Source: Streptomyces seoulensis (lineage in GTDB: Bacteria; Actinomycetota; Actinomycetes; Streptomycetales; Streptomycetaceae). Taken from it: a stretch of 64,000 nt of DNA. The DNA is taken from NCBI GenBank assembly GCA_013364255.1, contig CP054936.1:3068853-3132852 (forward strand). Direction: 5' to 3'. The position numbers and the translations under genes are program-made. Below are positions 39,853 through 48,962 of the stretch, piece after piece. Position 1 is the first letter of the stretch; every line of letters begins with the position of its first letter. The notes under the pieces are model-generated. The model made no database searches. It was not told where the DNA came from and worked only from the letters and a program-made list of their open reading frames with translations.

Positions 39853-41242
39853 ACGCGGGACGGCCCCCGGCGGCCACTCGCGCCACCACGGCGACACGGG
39901 GGTCCGGGACGACGGGGCGACGCCCGGCGGACACGACCTGCGTCACCACGGGGGCGTGGAGGCGGCCGCCGACGGCACGACGCGCGGCGGCCGCGACCTG
40001 CGCCACCACGGCGACGCGGAGGCGACCGACGGCCGCACGACGCCCGGCGGACACGACTCGCGCCGCCACGGCGACGCGGAGACACGTGACGACGGCGCGA
40101 CGCCCGCCGGGCACGACCTGCGGCATCACGGCGGCGCGGAGATGCGGGACGACGAGGCGACGCCCGGCGGGCACGATCTGCGGCATCACGGGGACGCGGA
40201 GGTTCGGGGTGACGGGGCGGGGCTGGTCGATCTCGCGGTGAACGTCCGTGCGGACACCCCGCCCGCGTGGCTGCGCGAGCGGATCGCCGGCTCGCTCTCC
40301 TCGCTCGCCGCCTATCCGGACGGGCGGGCCGCGCGGTCGGCGGTGGCCGCCCGGCACGGGCTGCCCGCCGGGCGGGTGCTGCTGACGTCGGGCGCGGCGG
40401 AGGCGTTCGTGCTGCTGGCGCGCGCGCTGAAGGTGCGCCGCCCGGTCGTCGTGCACCCGCAGTTCACCGAGCCGGAGGCGGCGCTGCGGGACGCGGGGCA
40501 CACCGTGGACCGGGTTCTGCTGCGGGCGGCGGACGGCTTCCGGCTCGATCCGGCGGCCGTCCCCGAGGACGCGGACCTCGTGGTGATCGGCAACCCGACC
40601 AACCCGACGTCCGTGCTGCACCCGGCCGCCGAGATCGCCCGGCTGGCCCGGCCGGGACGGACGCTGGTGGTGGACGAGGCGTTCATGGACGCGGTGCCCG
40701 GCGAACGGGAGGCCCTGGCCGGGCGGACCGACGTGCCGGGGCTGGTGGTGCTGCGCAGCCTCACCAAGACGTGGGGCCTGGCCGGTCTGCGGATCGGGTA
40801 CGTCCTGTCCTCGCCGGAGATCGTCGCCGAACTGGAGCGGGCCCAGCCGCTGTGGCCGGTGTCCACGCCGGCGCTGGCGGCGACGGTGGCGTGCGTGGAG
40901 CCGGCGGCGCTCGCGGAGGCGGAGCGGGCGGCGCACGGCATCACGGCGGACCGGGCCCGCCTGGTGGCGGGCCTCGCCTCGTTCGCCGGGCACGGGGTGC
41001 GGGTGGTGGAGCCGGCCGAGGGGCCGTTCGTGCTGGTCCGGGTCCCCGACGCGACCGGCGTACGGCGCCGGCTGCGCGAGCGGGGTTACGCGGTGCGGCG
41101 CGGGGACACGTTCCCCGGGCTTGACGGGGACGACTGGCTACGGCTGGCGGTACGGGACGAGAAGACGGTGGAGGGTTTCCTCACGGCACTGGCCACCGCC
41201 CTGACCGCGCATCCTCGCCCACCCACCCACCAGCCCCGGTAA
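39842..41242 (+). CDS. cobC: CobC-type L-threonine-O-3-phosphate decarboxylase-like aminotransferase with repeated N-terminus
   Basis: 466 residues, PLP-dependent class I/II fold; lysine K309 in SLTKTWGLAGLRIG and VVIGNPTNPTSVLHP support CobC/CobD of cobinamide side-chain synthesis. A normal actinobacterial CobC has about 360 residues and begins with one DLRHHGDAE...DLAVNV segment. Here that segment is repeated six times (residues 6-124), adding about 100 residues. ATG 39842 overlaps cbiX by 11 bp; an internal ATG at 40142 (codon 101) would yield a near-normal protein with one unit. Both starts should be considered. Confidence 0.85.
   Translation: MPTERGTAPGGHSRHHGDTGVRDDGATPGGHDLRHHGGVEAAADGTTRGGRDLRHHGDAEATDGRTTPGGHDSRRHGDAETRDDGATPAGHDLRHHGGAEMRDDEATPGGHDLRHHGDAEVRGDGAGLVDLAVNVRADTPPAWLRERIAGSLSSLAAYPDGRAARSAVAARHGLPAGRVLLTSGAAEAFVLLARALKVRRPVVVHPQFTEPEAALRDAGHTVDRVLLRAADGFRLDPAAVPEDADLVVIGNPTNPTSVLHPAAEIARLARPGRTLVVDEAFMDAVPGEREALAGRTDVPGLVVLRSLTKTWGLAGLRIGYVLSSPEIVAELERAQPLWPVSTPALAATVACVEPAALAEAERAAHGITADRARLVAGLASFAGHGVRVVEPAEGPFVLVRVPDATGVRRRLRERGYAVRRGDTFPGLDGDDWLRLAVRDEKTVEGFLTALATALTAHPRPPTHQPR
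39857..40213 (+). repeat. Six 60-bp tandem repeats at the 5' end of cobC
   Basis: Five units of exactly 60 bp and a first unit of 57 bp, encoding variants of ATPGGHDLRHHGDAEVRDDG. All stay in frame. The last unit joins the normal CobC sequence at GAGLVDLAVNV. Confidence 0.9.
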
Positions 41243-41269
41243 GGAGCAAGCTTCTCCTCAGGGCTCCGC

Positions 41270-41490
41270 CCCCCAACTCACCGCACCCCACAAAGCCCCC
41301 CGGGGGCAAGCCCCACCTCAGCGCGCAGCGCAACCCACTCACCGAGTCGGGCGGGTGGGTGGGAAAGGGCTTTTCCGGGGCGAAGCCCCGGCACGGCACC
41401 CCCGACTCACCGCACCTCACCAAGCACCCCGAGCAACAAGCCCCCGGCGCGGAGCGCCACCCACCCACCGAGTCGGGCGGGTGGGCGGGA
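41270..41490. repeat. Imperfect ~126-bp tandem duplication after cobC
   Basis: CACCGAGTCGGGCGGGTGGG occurs at 41340-41359 and 41466-41485, and the preceding ACTCACCGCACC...AAGC...CCC words are repeated with the same offset. A CCGGGGCGAAGCCCCGG hairpin (about 41385-41401) lies between the copies and may end the cob transcript. The 278-bp gap holds no gene. Confidence 0.7.
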
Positions 41491-41520
41491 AAAAACCGTA
41501 CAACCGCCGGGACGGCCCCC

Positions 41521-42447
41521 TCACCCCCGCCGACGCCGCGCGAGCGCCACCACTCCGCCCCCCGCGGCCAGCAACACCGCCGACCCACCGGCCAGGTACG
41601 GCGTCAGCGAGCCGCCCCCCGTCTCCGCGAGGTCCTTCCCCGCAGGGGCGCCCTGCGGCTTCACCTCGGCGGCAGCCGCCGGCGGCGTCGAGACGGCCGC
41701 CGCCGGCTCCTTCGCGGGCCCCGCCGGCGTCTCGCACGTCGCCTGCGCGAGCGTCACCGTGCCCTCGACGTCGGCGACGTTCAGCTTGAGCGGGTTGACG
41801 GAGACCTTGAGTTCGAGCGCGGTCGCCGCCGCCGTACGGGACGTCGTCGTGTGCCGGGACAGGTCCAGGCGGACTTCCCCCACCCCCGGCACCTCGACCT
41901 CGCTCGTACCGCCCGCCGTCAGCGTGACCTTCCGGCCGAGCACGGTCACGGCGCCCAGGACGTCACCGGCGGCCACCGGCGCGCGACCGGTCTCGCAGGT
42001 CGCCTTGGCCGTGACCTGCGAGACCTCGATGAGCGACAGCAGCGGCAGGCCGGGCACGTGGACCCGGGCACGGGCGAGTTCGACGGACCCCTCCGCCTTC
42101 TCGTCCGTGACGGTCGCGTCCGTCTTCGCGACGTCCGCGCGCAGCACGCTGAACGCCTTTCCGCCGTCGACGCCGTCCAGGCGCGCGGTCAGGGCGGACC
42201 GGTGGGCGCTCGCGGGCGCCTGGACCTCGTTCAGGGAGACGGCCAGCGGCACGTGCACCGTCTTGTTGAGCAGGGACACGTCGAGGCTAGTGCGCAGCAC
42301 GGACGCGCCGGCGCGGCCCTGGCCGCGGCCGTCGGTCGCGTGCGCGGCGCCCGCGCCGGCCAGGAGCGTCGGGCCGGCGGCGAGGGCGGTGACCGCGGCG
42401 ACGGTGGCGCAGCGGCGCGCGGGCGTGCGGAAGGAGTGACCGTTCAA
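41521..42447 (-). CDS. Sortase-anchored (LAETG) cell-surface protein
   Basis: 308 residues. Signal peptide (basic start, hydrophobic 15-35, cleavage near GAGAAHA), a secreted beta-rich domain with two CET-containing segments, a Pro/Ala stretch, then L273-A-E-T-G277, a hydrophobic helix and ARRRRG: a full LAxTG cell-wall sorting signal for class E sortase. The corresponding S. coelicolor protein (SCO1860, from memory) is a listed LAXTG substrate. Only a TTG at 42447 fits as start; no other start codon lies between it and the signal peptide. Function unknown. Confidence 0.85.
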   Translation of the reverse strand: MNGHSFRTPARRCATVAAVTALAAGPTLLAGAGAAHATDGRGQGRAGASVLRTSLDVSLLNKTVHVPLAVSLNEVQAPASAHRSALTARLDGVDGGKAFSVLRADVAKTDATVTDEKAEGSVELARARVHVPGLPLLSLIEVSQVTAKATCETGRAPVAAGDVLGAVTVLGRKVTLTAGGTSEVEVPGVGEVRLDLSRHTTTSRTAAATALELKVSVNPLKLNVADVEGTVTLAQATCETPAGPAKEPAAAVSTPPAAAAEVKPQGAPAGKDLAETGGGSLTPYLAGGSAVLLAAGGGVVALARRRRG

Positions 42448-42718
42448 GGTGTGGGACCCCCAGAGGAGAACTGCTCGGGACCCGGCAAGGATTACCCACG
42501 GAGAGTGAACGGGCGGCGATCCAGGGTTACTTCACTCCATCGTGGGGTTTCCGACCGCGTTTTCGATTCCTCCGGCACAGGCGTTCCCCTGCATCACCCC
42601 CACGCCCCCCACGTACGAATCCCCGGGTTGACGCCCGGGCGCGCACGACGGAGTACGCGACGCCCCACCGGAACCCGGGGACACGCCCCGCGCCCCACCC
42701 CGTACCCGCCCCGCCGCC

Positions 42719-43816
42719 CTATTCGACGATCCGCCCGTTCAGCACCACCCGCCGCGGCCCCGCCAGCACCCGTACGTCCGCCCGCGGATCCTCCTCGTAC
42801 ACCACGAGGTCGGCCGGCGCGCCCTCCTCCAGACCGGGCCGGCCGAGCCACTCCCGGGCGGCCCACGCCGTCGCCGACAGGGCGTCCAGCGGCGGGATGC
42901 CGGCCTTGACGAGTTCGGCGACCTCGCCGGCCACCAGGCCGTGCGCCAGCGAGCCGCCGGCGTCCGTGCCGACGTAGACCGGGATGCCGGCGTCGTAGGC
43001 GGCGCGGACGGTGTCGTAGCGGCGCTCGTGGAGCCGGCGCAGGTGGGCCGACCAGCGCGGGAACTTGGCCTCGCCGCCGGCCGCGAGCGCGGGGAAGGTG
43101 GCGATGTTGACGAGGGTGGGGACGATGGCGACGCCGCGTTCGGCGAACAGCGGGATCAGGTCCTCGGTCAGTCCGGTGGCGTGCTCGACGCAGTCGATGC
43201 CCGCCTCGACCAGGTCGCGCAGCGAGTCCTCGGCGAAGCAGTGCGCGGTGACGCGGGCGCCCAGGCGGTGGGCCTCGGCGATCGCGGCCTCGGCGGCCTC
43301 CCGCGGCCAGCAGGCGGACAGGTCGCCGAGGCCGCGGTCGATCCAGTCGCCGACGAGCTTGACCCAGCCGTCGCCGCGCCGGGCCTCCTGGGCGACGTAC
43401 GCCACCAGGTCCTCCGGCTCGATCTCCCAGGCGTAGTTGCGGATGTAGCGACGGGTGCGGGCGATGTGCCGGCCGGCCCGGATGATCTTCGGCAGGTCCG
43501 CGCGGTCGTCGATCCAGCGGGTGTCGGAGGGCGAGCCGGCGTCGCGGATCAGCAGCGTGCCCGCCTCCCGGTCGGTCAGCGCCTGCTTCTCGGCGACGTC
43601 GGCGGGGACCGGGCCGTGCGCGTCGAGGCCGACGTGGCAGTGCGCGTCGACCAGGCCGGGCAGCGCCCAGCCGCGCACCGTCCGCACGTCCCGGGCCCCG
43701 GCGGGACGGTCGTAGGAGACCCGGCCCCCGACCACCCACACCTCGTCCCGGACCTGGTCCTCCCGCGGCCCGAGAAGCACCCGCCCTGTCACGTGCAGCA
43801 CCGCCTGATCGCTCAT
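42719..43816 (-). CDS. Amidohydrolase family protein (imidazolonepropionase/prolidase-like)
   Basis: 365 residues, metal-dependent amidohydrolase fold. GLVDAHCHVGLD supplies the HxH pair, K in GWVKLVGDW is a possible carbamylated lysine, TAHCFAED and CVEHATGL give the two further His, and VGTDAGGSLAHGL the catalytic Asp. ATG 43816 with AGGTGCGGGG upstream is preferred; a GTG three codons earlier is possible. Divergent from the class V aminotransferase gene. Substrate unknown. Confidence 0.84.
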   Translation of the reverse strand: MSDQAVLHVTGRVLLGPREDQVRDEVWVVGGRVSYDRPAGARDVRTVRGWALPGLVDAHCHVGLDAHGPVPADVAEKQALTDREAGTLLIRDAGSPSDTRWIDDRADLPKIIRAGRHIARTRRYIRNYAWEIEPEDLVAYVAQEARRGDGWVKLVGDWIDRGLGDLSACWPREAAEAAIAEAHRLGARVTAHCFAEDSLRDLVEAGIDCVEHATGLTEDLIPLFAERGVAIVPTLVNIATFPALAAGGEAKFPRWSAHLRRLHERRYDTVRAAYDAGIPVYVGTDAGGSLAHGLVAGEVAELVKAGIPPLDALSATAWAAREWLGRPGLEEGAPADLVVYEEDPRADVRVLAGPRRVVLNGRIVE

Positions 43817-43930
43817 GCCCCGCACCTTAAGTCACCGGTGGGAGGGCCGACAGGGGCCGCCGGATACCCTCGATCGCGTCGTATCCGCGCACCCGCGACG
43901 ACCGAGAGACGATCGAGAAGAGAGCCCGCC

Positions 43931-45037
43931 GTGACGCACCCGTTCCTGGACCTCGCCCCGCTGAGCGCCGACCGCTTCGCCTCCATCGAGGACCGGGTGG
44001 CGCGGCTGCTCGCCACCGAGCAGGACGTCCTGATCACCCAGGGCGAGGCGCTGCTGCCGCTGGAGGGCGCGATCCGCGCCGCGGCCGGTCCGGGCACCGT
44101 GGCCCTGAACGTGATCACCGGGCCGTACGGGCAGACGTTCGGCGACTGGCTGCGGGACTGCGGCGCGACCGTGCACGACCTGTCGGTGCCGTTCCACACG
44201 GCGGTGACCGCGGCGCAGGTCCGGGAGGCCTTCGTCGCGCACCCGGAGATCGACTTCGTGTCGCTGGTGCACGCGGAGGCGGCGACCGGCAACACCAACC
44301 CGGTCGCGGAGATCGGCGCGGCGGTGCGGGAGCAGGGGGCCCTGTTCTACCTCGACGCGGTGGCCTCCATCGGCGCGGAGCCGGTGCTGCCGGACGCGTG
44401 GGGCGTGGACCTGTGCGTGATCGGGGCGCAGAAGGCGATGGGCGGTCCGGCCGGCGTGTCGGCGGTGTCGGTGAGCGAGCGCGCCTGGGCCCGGATGGCG
44501 GCCAACCCGCAGGCGCCGCGGCGCTCCTACCTGTCCCTGCTGGACTGGAAGGAGCGCTGGATCGACGGCGGCCGCAAGGCGCTGCTGCACGCTCCGGCCC
44601 AGCTGGAGATGCTGGCCCTGGAGGCGTGTGTGGAGCGCATCGAGTCGGTCGGCCTGGAGACGGTGATGGCCCGCCACCGGGCCGCCGCCGCGGCCACCCG
44701 GGCGGGTGTGCGGGCGCTGGGCGTGGGCCTTGAGCCGTACGTGCGTGAGGCGTCCGAGGCGGCGCCGGTCGCCACCACGCTGCGCGTCACGGCGGAGGTG
44801 GCCGCCTCCGACCTGGTGGCCCGTGCCCTGGCGGCCGGCCCCGGCCTTCCGCTGGCGGCCGGCGGCGGCGCGCTCGCCAAGGAGATGATCCGGGTCAACC
44901 ACTACGGCCCCGACGCGACCCCGGAGGCCGTCGAGGCGTCCGTGACGGCCCTGGGCGCCGCGCTGGCCGCCGAGCAGGGCGCCGCACCCGATCTGGAAGG
45001 CGCGCGCCGCGCCGTCGCCGAAGCCTGGCGGCAGTAG
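43931..45037 (+). CDS. Class V PLP-dependent aminotransferase (alanine-glyoxylate type)
   Basis: 368 residues. PLP lysine K168 in IGAQKAMGGPAGVSAVSVSE, LVHAEAATGNTNPVAEIG (substrate/cofactor loop) and YLDAVASIGAEPVLPDAWGVDL place it with alanine-glyoxylate/serine-pyruvate aminotransferases. GTG 43931 follows GAAGAGAG. It lies upstream of ectABCD but is separated by a 329-bp gap with its own signals, so it is probably not part of that operon. True amino donor and acceptor unknown. Confidence 0.84.
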   Translation: MTHPFLDLAPLSADRFASIEDRVARLLATEQDVLITQGEALLPLEGAIRAAAGPGTVALNVITGPYGQTFGDWLRDCGATVHDLSVPFHTAVTAAQVREAFVAHPEIDFVSLVHAEAATGNTNPVAEIGAAVREQGALFYLDAVASIGAEPVLPDAWGVDLCVIGAQKAMGGPAGVSAVSVSERAWARMAANPQAPRRSYLSLLDWKERWIDGGRKALLHAPAQLEMLALEACVERIESVGLETVMARHRAAAAATRAGVRALGVGLEPYVREASEAAPVATTLRVTAEVAASDLVARALAAGPGLPLAAGGGALAKEMIRVNHYGPDATPEAVEASVTALGAALAAEQGAAPDLEGARRAVAEAWRQ

Positions 45038-45366
45038 TCGCGGGCGGTTTCACAGGAATGGGAAAGCAATACAATTCCAGGAATTCAGTCGGATAGCTTC
45101 CCGTCTTCTCCTGCCCCGTTTTCCTATCCGTAAACCCAACGATTCACAGAACATCCGATGGCGTAATTCCGTGAGGTCTCCGCGGGGTTACGCCATTGTG
45201 ACGCACTCCACAAAGGCGCGCTCTTTGTCCTGCAATAAACGGGCAAAACCCCACGTCAGGCGGCCCCCTCGCGCGACCGCGCGCACACGCGATAACACAT
45301 GGACGATGGGCGCGTAAGGGCAGGGGGCGATGCATTTTTCAATTCAGCTCGGTAAGTTCAATTTGC
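45038..45366 (+). promoter_or_regulatory. Upstream region of ectABCD
   Basis: 329 bp, clearly less GC-rich than the genes. Holds a 9-bp perfect inverted repeat ATGGCGTAA (45158-45166) / TTACGCCAT (45188-45196). Near ectA, TTCAATT occurs at 45338 and 45357, with TAAGTT (45353-45358) as a possible -10; the ATG follows 8 bp later, so ectA mRNA could be leaderless. No ribosome site is seen before the ATG. No gene. Confidence 0.5.
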
Positions 45367-45984
45367 ATGACTGCCGCACAAGCCGACCTGCGAACCGACC
45401 GACCGAAAATGCCGAACGCCGTATCCGAAGACGTATCCCGTGCCGGGTCGAGCGCCGTCTCCGGCGCCTCCGACGGCTTCGGTGACGCGTCCGACGGCGT
45501 GTCCATCGGGCATCCCTCGGTCGCCGACGGCGCCGCGCTGTGGCGGCTGGCGAAGGAGTCCAGGACGCTGGACGTGAACTCCTCCTACAGCTACCTGCTG
45601 TGGTGCCGCGACTTCGCCGCCACCTCCGTGGTGGCGCGCGACGCCGCCGGCGAGCCGGTCGGCTTCGTCACCGGGTACGTGCGGCCCGAGCGGCCCGGCA
45701 CCCTCCTGGTGTGGCAGGTCGCCGTCGAAGCCGGCCACCGCGGGCGCGGTCTGGCCGCCCGGCTGCTGGACGCGCTCGCCGGCCGCGTCGCCGCCGAGCA
45801 GGACGTCACGAACCTGGAGACCACCATCACGCCGGGCAACACGGCCTCGGAGCGGCTGTTCACCTCCTTCGCCGACCGGCACGGCGCGTCCTGCGAGCGC
45901 GAAGTGCTGTTCGCCGGCGAGCAGTTCCCGGACGGGCCGCACGACCCCGAGGTGCTCTACCGCATCGGCCCGTTCGCCCGCTGA
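45367..45984 (+). CDS. ectA: Diaminobutyrate acetyltransferase EctA
   Basis: 205 residues, GNAT fold. Residues 1-44 are a variable Ser/Ala-rich extension; the domain begins at [41 protein letters not shown], the acetyl-CoA loop [18 protein letters not shown] and [22 protein letters not shown] are EctA hallmarks. It makes N4-acetyl-L-2,4-diaminobutyrate for ectoine, a compatible solute. First gene of ectABCD. Confidence 0.95.
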   Translation: MTAAQADLRTDRPKMPNAVSEDVSRAGSSAVSGASDGFGDASDGVSIGHPSVADGAALWRLAKESRTLDVNSSYSYLLWCRDFAATSVVARDAAGEPVGFVTGYVRPERPGTLLVWQVAVEAGHRGRGLAARLLDALAGRVAAEQDVTNLETTITPGNTASERLFTSFADRHGASCEREVLFAGEQFPDGPHDPEVLYRIGPFAR

Positions 45985-46148
45985 ACCGGGACCGCACCGG
46001 TCCTGTCCGGTCCGGCCCGGTCCGGCCGCCCGTGGAACGGGACCGCACCGGCCCGTCCGCCCGCCGCACCGCGAACCCCCGCCAGACACCCCCCTCTTCC
46101 CCCGACTCGACCGACCTCCCACTCCCCCACCCGAGGAGCGATTTCGTC

Positions 46149-47420
46149 GTGACCATCACCCAGCCGGACCTGAGCGTTTTCGAGACCGTGGAGTCCGAGG
46201 TGCGCAGCTACTGCCGCGGCTGGCCCACCGTCTTCGACCGCGCGCGCGGCAGCCGCCTGTACGACGAGGACGGCCACGAGTACCTCGACTTCTTCGCGGG
46301 CGCCGGCTCACTCAACTACGGCCACAACAACCCGGTCCTGAAACGGGCGCTGCTCGACTATCTGGACCGCGACGGCATCACCCACGGCCTGGACATGTCC
46401 ACCGCCGCCAAGCGCCGCTTCCTGGAGACCTTCCAGAACCTGGTGCTGCGCCCCCGCGACCTGCCGTACAAGGTGATGTTCCCCGGCCCGACCGGCACCA
46501 ACGCGGTGGAGTCGGCGCTGAAGCTGGCGCGGAAGGTGAAGGGGCGCGAGGCGATCGTGTCGTTCACCAACGCCTTCCACGGCATGTCGCTGGGCTCCCT
46601 CGCGGTCACCGGCAACTCCTTCAAGCGGGCCGGCGCCGGCATCCCGCTGGTGCACGGCACGCCGATGCCGTTCGACAACTACTTCGACGGCCAGGTCCCG
46701 GACTTCCTGTGGTTCGAGCGGCTGCTGGAGGACCAGGGCTCCGGCCTCAACAAGCCGGCCGCCGTGATCGTGGAGACCGTGCAGGGCGAGGGCGGCATCA
46801 ACGTCGCCCGGCCCGAGTGGCTGCGCGCCCTCTCCGAGCTGTGCGCACGCCAGGACATGCTGCTGATCGTCGACGACATCCAGATGGGCTGCGGCCGCAC
46901 CGGCGCCTTCTTCTCCTTCGAGGAGGCGGGCATCACCCCGGACATCGTCACGGTGTCGAAGTCCATCAGCGGCTACGGCCTGCCGATGTCGCTGTGCCTG
47001 TTCCGGCCCGAGCTGGACATCTGGGAACCGGGCGAGCACAACGGCACCTTCCGCGGCAACAACCCGGCCTTCGTCACCGCCACCGCCGCCCTGGAGACGT
47101 ACTGGGCGGACGGCGCGGCGATGGAGAAGCAGACCCGCACCCGCGGCGAGCAGGTCGAGCAGTGGCTCGTCTCGATCACCGAGGAGAACCTCGCCGACGT
47201 CAAGGAGTACCGCGGCCGCGGCCTGGTGTGGGGTCTGGAGTTCCACGACAAGGAGCGCGCCGGCCGGATCGCGCGGCGCGCCTTCGAACTCGGCCTGCTC
47301 GTGGAGACCTCCGGCCCGCAGAGCGAGGTCGTCAAACTGCTGCCGGCCCTGACCATGACGCCGGAGGAACTGGACGAGGGCATGAGCGTCCTGGCCCGCG
47401 CGGTCCGCGAGACCGCCTGA
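46149..47420 (+). CDS. ectB: Diaminobutyrate-2-oxoglutarate aminotransferase EctB
   Basis: 423 residues, class III aminotransferase. [20 protein letters not shown] start, [37 protein letters not shown] and PLP lysine K271 in [14 protein letters not shown] are diagnostic. Converts aspartate-semialdehyde to L-2,4-diaminobutyrate using glutamate. GTG 46149 has GAGGAG 9 bp upstream. A 20-bp perfect hairpin starts 7 bp after its stop. Confidence 0.96.
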   Translation: MTITQPDLSVFETVESEVRSYCRGWPTVFDRARGSRLYDEDGHEYLDFFAGAGSLNYGHNNPVLKRALLDYLDRDGITHGLDMSTAAKRRFLETFQNLVLRPRDLPYKVMFPGPTGTNAVESALKLARKVKGREAIVSFTNAFHGMSLGSLAVTGNSFKRAGAGIPLVHGTPMPFDNYFDGQVPDFLWFERLLEDQGSGLNKPAAVIVETVQGEGGINVARPEWLRALSELCARQDMLLIVDDIQMGCGRTGAFFSFEEAGITPDIVTVSKSISGYGLPMSLCLFRPELDIWEPGEHNGTFRGNNPAFVTATAALETYWADGAAMEKQTRTRGEQVEQWLVSITEENLADVKEYRGRGLVWGLEFHDKERAGRIARRAFELGLLVETSGPQSEVVKLLPALTMTPEELDEGMSVLARAVRETA

Positions 47421-47426
47421 GCCGAT

Positions 47427-47469
47427 CGCCGTCGCGGGCGGCGGCGCCACGCCGCCGCCCGCGACGGCG
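47427..47469 (+). terminator. 20-bp perfect hairpin between ectB and ectC
   Basis: Left arm CGCCGTCGCGGGCGGCGGCG (47427-47446), loop CCA, right arm 47450-47469 fully complementary. It is inside the ectABCD operon, so it may be an attenuator/partial terminator or a 3'-end stabiliser that lowers ectCD relative to ectAB. Confidence 0.7.
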
Positions 47470-47539
47470 CCACCCGCGGGGCGACCCGTCACACCTGCGG
47501 GAAACACCCGTCACCACCTGCGAGGAGGCAGGCAGCACC

Positions 47540-47950
47540 GTGATCGTCCGTTCGTTCAAGGAGATCGAAGGCACCGACCGGCACGTGAAGGCGGCGTCCG
47601 GCACCTGGGAGAGCAAGCGCATCGTCCTGGCCAAGGAGAGGGTCGGCTTCTCGCTGCACGAGACGATCCTCTACGCGGGCACCGAGACGTCGATGTGGTA
47701 CGCCAACCACATCGAGGCGGTCGTCTGCGTCGAGGGCGAGGCCGAACTGACCGACCGGGAGACCGGCGAGAAGTACACGATCACGCCCGGCACCATGTAC
47801 CTCCTCAACGGCCACGAGCGGCACACGCTCAAGGTCAAGGAGGACTTCCGCTGCGTCTGCGTGTTCAATCCGCCCGTCACCGGACGGGAGGACCACGACG
47901 AGAACGGCGTCTACCCGCTGCTCACCGAGCCCGAGCCCGAGGAGGTGTGA
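47540..47950 (+). CDS. ectC: Ectoine synthase EctC
   Basis: 136-residue cupin. [16 protein letters not shown] start, [20 protein letters not shown] and [29 protein letters not shown] are typical and contain the iron-binding Glu/Tyr/His set. Closes the ectoine ring from N4-acetyldiaminobutyrate. GTG 47540 with GAGGAGG upstream. Acidic tail EPEPEEV. ectD starts 4 bp after its stop. Confidence 0.96.
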   Translation: MIVRSFKEIEGTDRHVKAASGTWESKRIVLAKERVGFSLHETILYAGTETSMWYANHIEAVVCVEGEAELTDRETGEKYTITPGTMYLLNGHERHTLKVKEDFRCVCVFNPPVTGREDHDENGVYPLLTEPEPEEV

Positions 47951-47954
47951 GGCC

Positions 47955-48878
47955 ATGACCGCCGAGGCCATGACCACCCAGGCCGTGTCGACCGCGACCG
48001 TGCGGGACCTCTACCCCACCCGCGGCGCCGCCGAGGTGTCCGTACCCCGTCAGGACCCGGTCGTCTGGGGCTCCCCCGACACACCCGGTCCGATCGCGAA
48101 CGCCGACCTCCAGGCGTTCGAGCGGGACGGCTTCCTCCCCGTCGACCAGCTGATCACGGACGACGAGGTCGCCGTCTACCGGCGGGAACTGGACCGGCTG
48201 GTGGCCGATCCGGCGATCCGGGCCGACGAGCGGTCCATCGTCGAGCCACAGTCCCAGGAGATCCGCTCGGTCTTCGAGGTGCACCGGATCAGCGAGGTCT
48301 TCGCGAACCTGGTGCGCGACGAACGCGTGGTCGGCCGGGCGCGGCAGATCCTCGGCTCGGACGTGTACGTCCACCAGTCCCGGATCAACGTCAAGCCGGG
48401 CTTCGGGGCGAGCGGCTTCTACTGGCACTCGGACTTCGAGACCTGGCACGCCGAGGACGGGCTGCCGAACATGCGGACGGTGTCCGTCTCGATCGCGCTG
48501 ACCGAGAACCTCGACACCAACGGCGGCCTGATGATCATGCCGGGGTCGCACCGGACGTTCCTCGGCTGCGCCGGGGCCACGCCGAAGGACAACTACAAGA
48601 AGTCGCTGCAGATGCAGGACGCGGGCACCCCGTCCGACGCGGCGCTGACCTCGATGGCCGACGAGCACGGCATCCGGCTGTTCACCGGCCGGGCCGGGTC
48701 GGCGACCTGGTTCGACTGCAACTGCATGCACGGTTCCGGCGACAACATCACGCCGTACCCGCGCAGCAACGTCTTCATCGTGTTCAACAGCGTGGAGAAC
48801 ACGGCGGTGGACCCCTTCGCGGCCCCGATCCGCCGGCCCGACTTCATCGGGGCGCGGGACTTCACCCCGGTGCGGTGA
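47955..48878 (+). CDS. ectD: Ectoine 5-hydroxylase EctD
   Basis: 307 residues, Fe(II)/2-oxoglutarate dioxygenase. The EctD signature FYWHSDFETWHAEDGLPNMRT gives the HxD iron ligands; the distal His is in CNCMHGSGDNITPYPRSN and the 2-oxoglutarate Arg follows it. QSRINVKPGFGASGF is also conserved. Produces 5-hydroxyectoine. Last gene of ectABCD; a strong terminator follows. Confidence 0.96.
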   Translation: MTAEAMTTQAVSTATVRDLYPTRGAAEVSVPRQDPVVWGSPDTPGPIANADLQAFERDGFLPVDQLITDDEVAVYRRELDRLVADPAIRADERSIVEPQSQEIRSVFEVHRISEVFANLVRDERVVGRARQILGSDVYVHQSRINVKPGFGASGFYWHSDFETWHAEDGLPNMRTVSVSIALTENLDTNGGLMIMPGSHRTFLGCAGATPKDNYKKSLQMQDAGTPSDAALTSMADEHGIRLFTGRAGSATWFDCNCMHGSGDNITPYPRSNVFIVFNSVENTAVDPFAAPIRRPDFIGARDFTPVR

Positions 48879-48892
48879 GCCGGTTCTGAGCC

Positions 48893-48939
48893 GCAGGGCG
48901 GGGGCCCTCCCCGGTGGGACGGGAGGGCCCCCGCCCTGC
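48893..48939 (+). terminator. Terminator of ectABCD
   Basis: Perfect inverted repeat: GCAGGGCGGGGGCCCTCCC (48893-48911) and its complement ending 48939, loop of 9 nt. Confidence 0.85.
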
Positions 48940-48962
48940 GTGTCGTCGGTGGGCCGGGCCGG

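Noticed and set aside
39857..40213. cobC repeats as a CRISPR array
   Set aside because: Units are directly adjacent with no spacers and are read in frame as protein.
42448..42718. BldN-type promoter upstream of the LAETG gene (AGTAAC and CGTTCA)
   Set aside because: The spacer is about 14 bp instead of 16 and the -10 matches poorly; I see nothing firm in this 271-bp gap.
45987..46051. 14-bp direct repeat CGGGACCGCACCGG in the ectA-ectB spacer
   Set aside because: Short and in GC-rich filler; probably chance or local duplication with no visible function.
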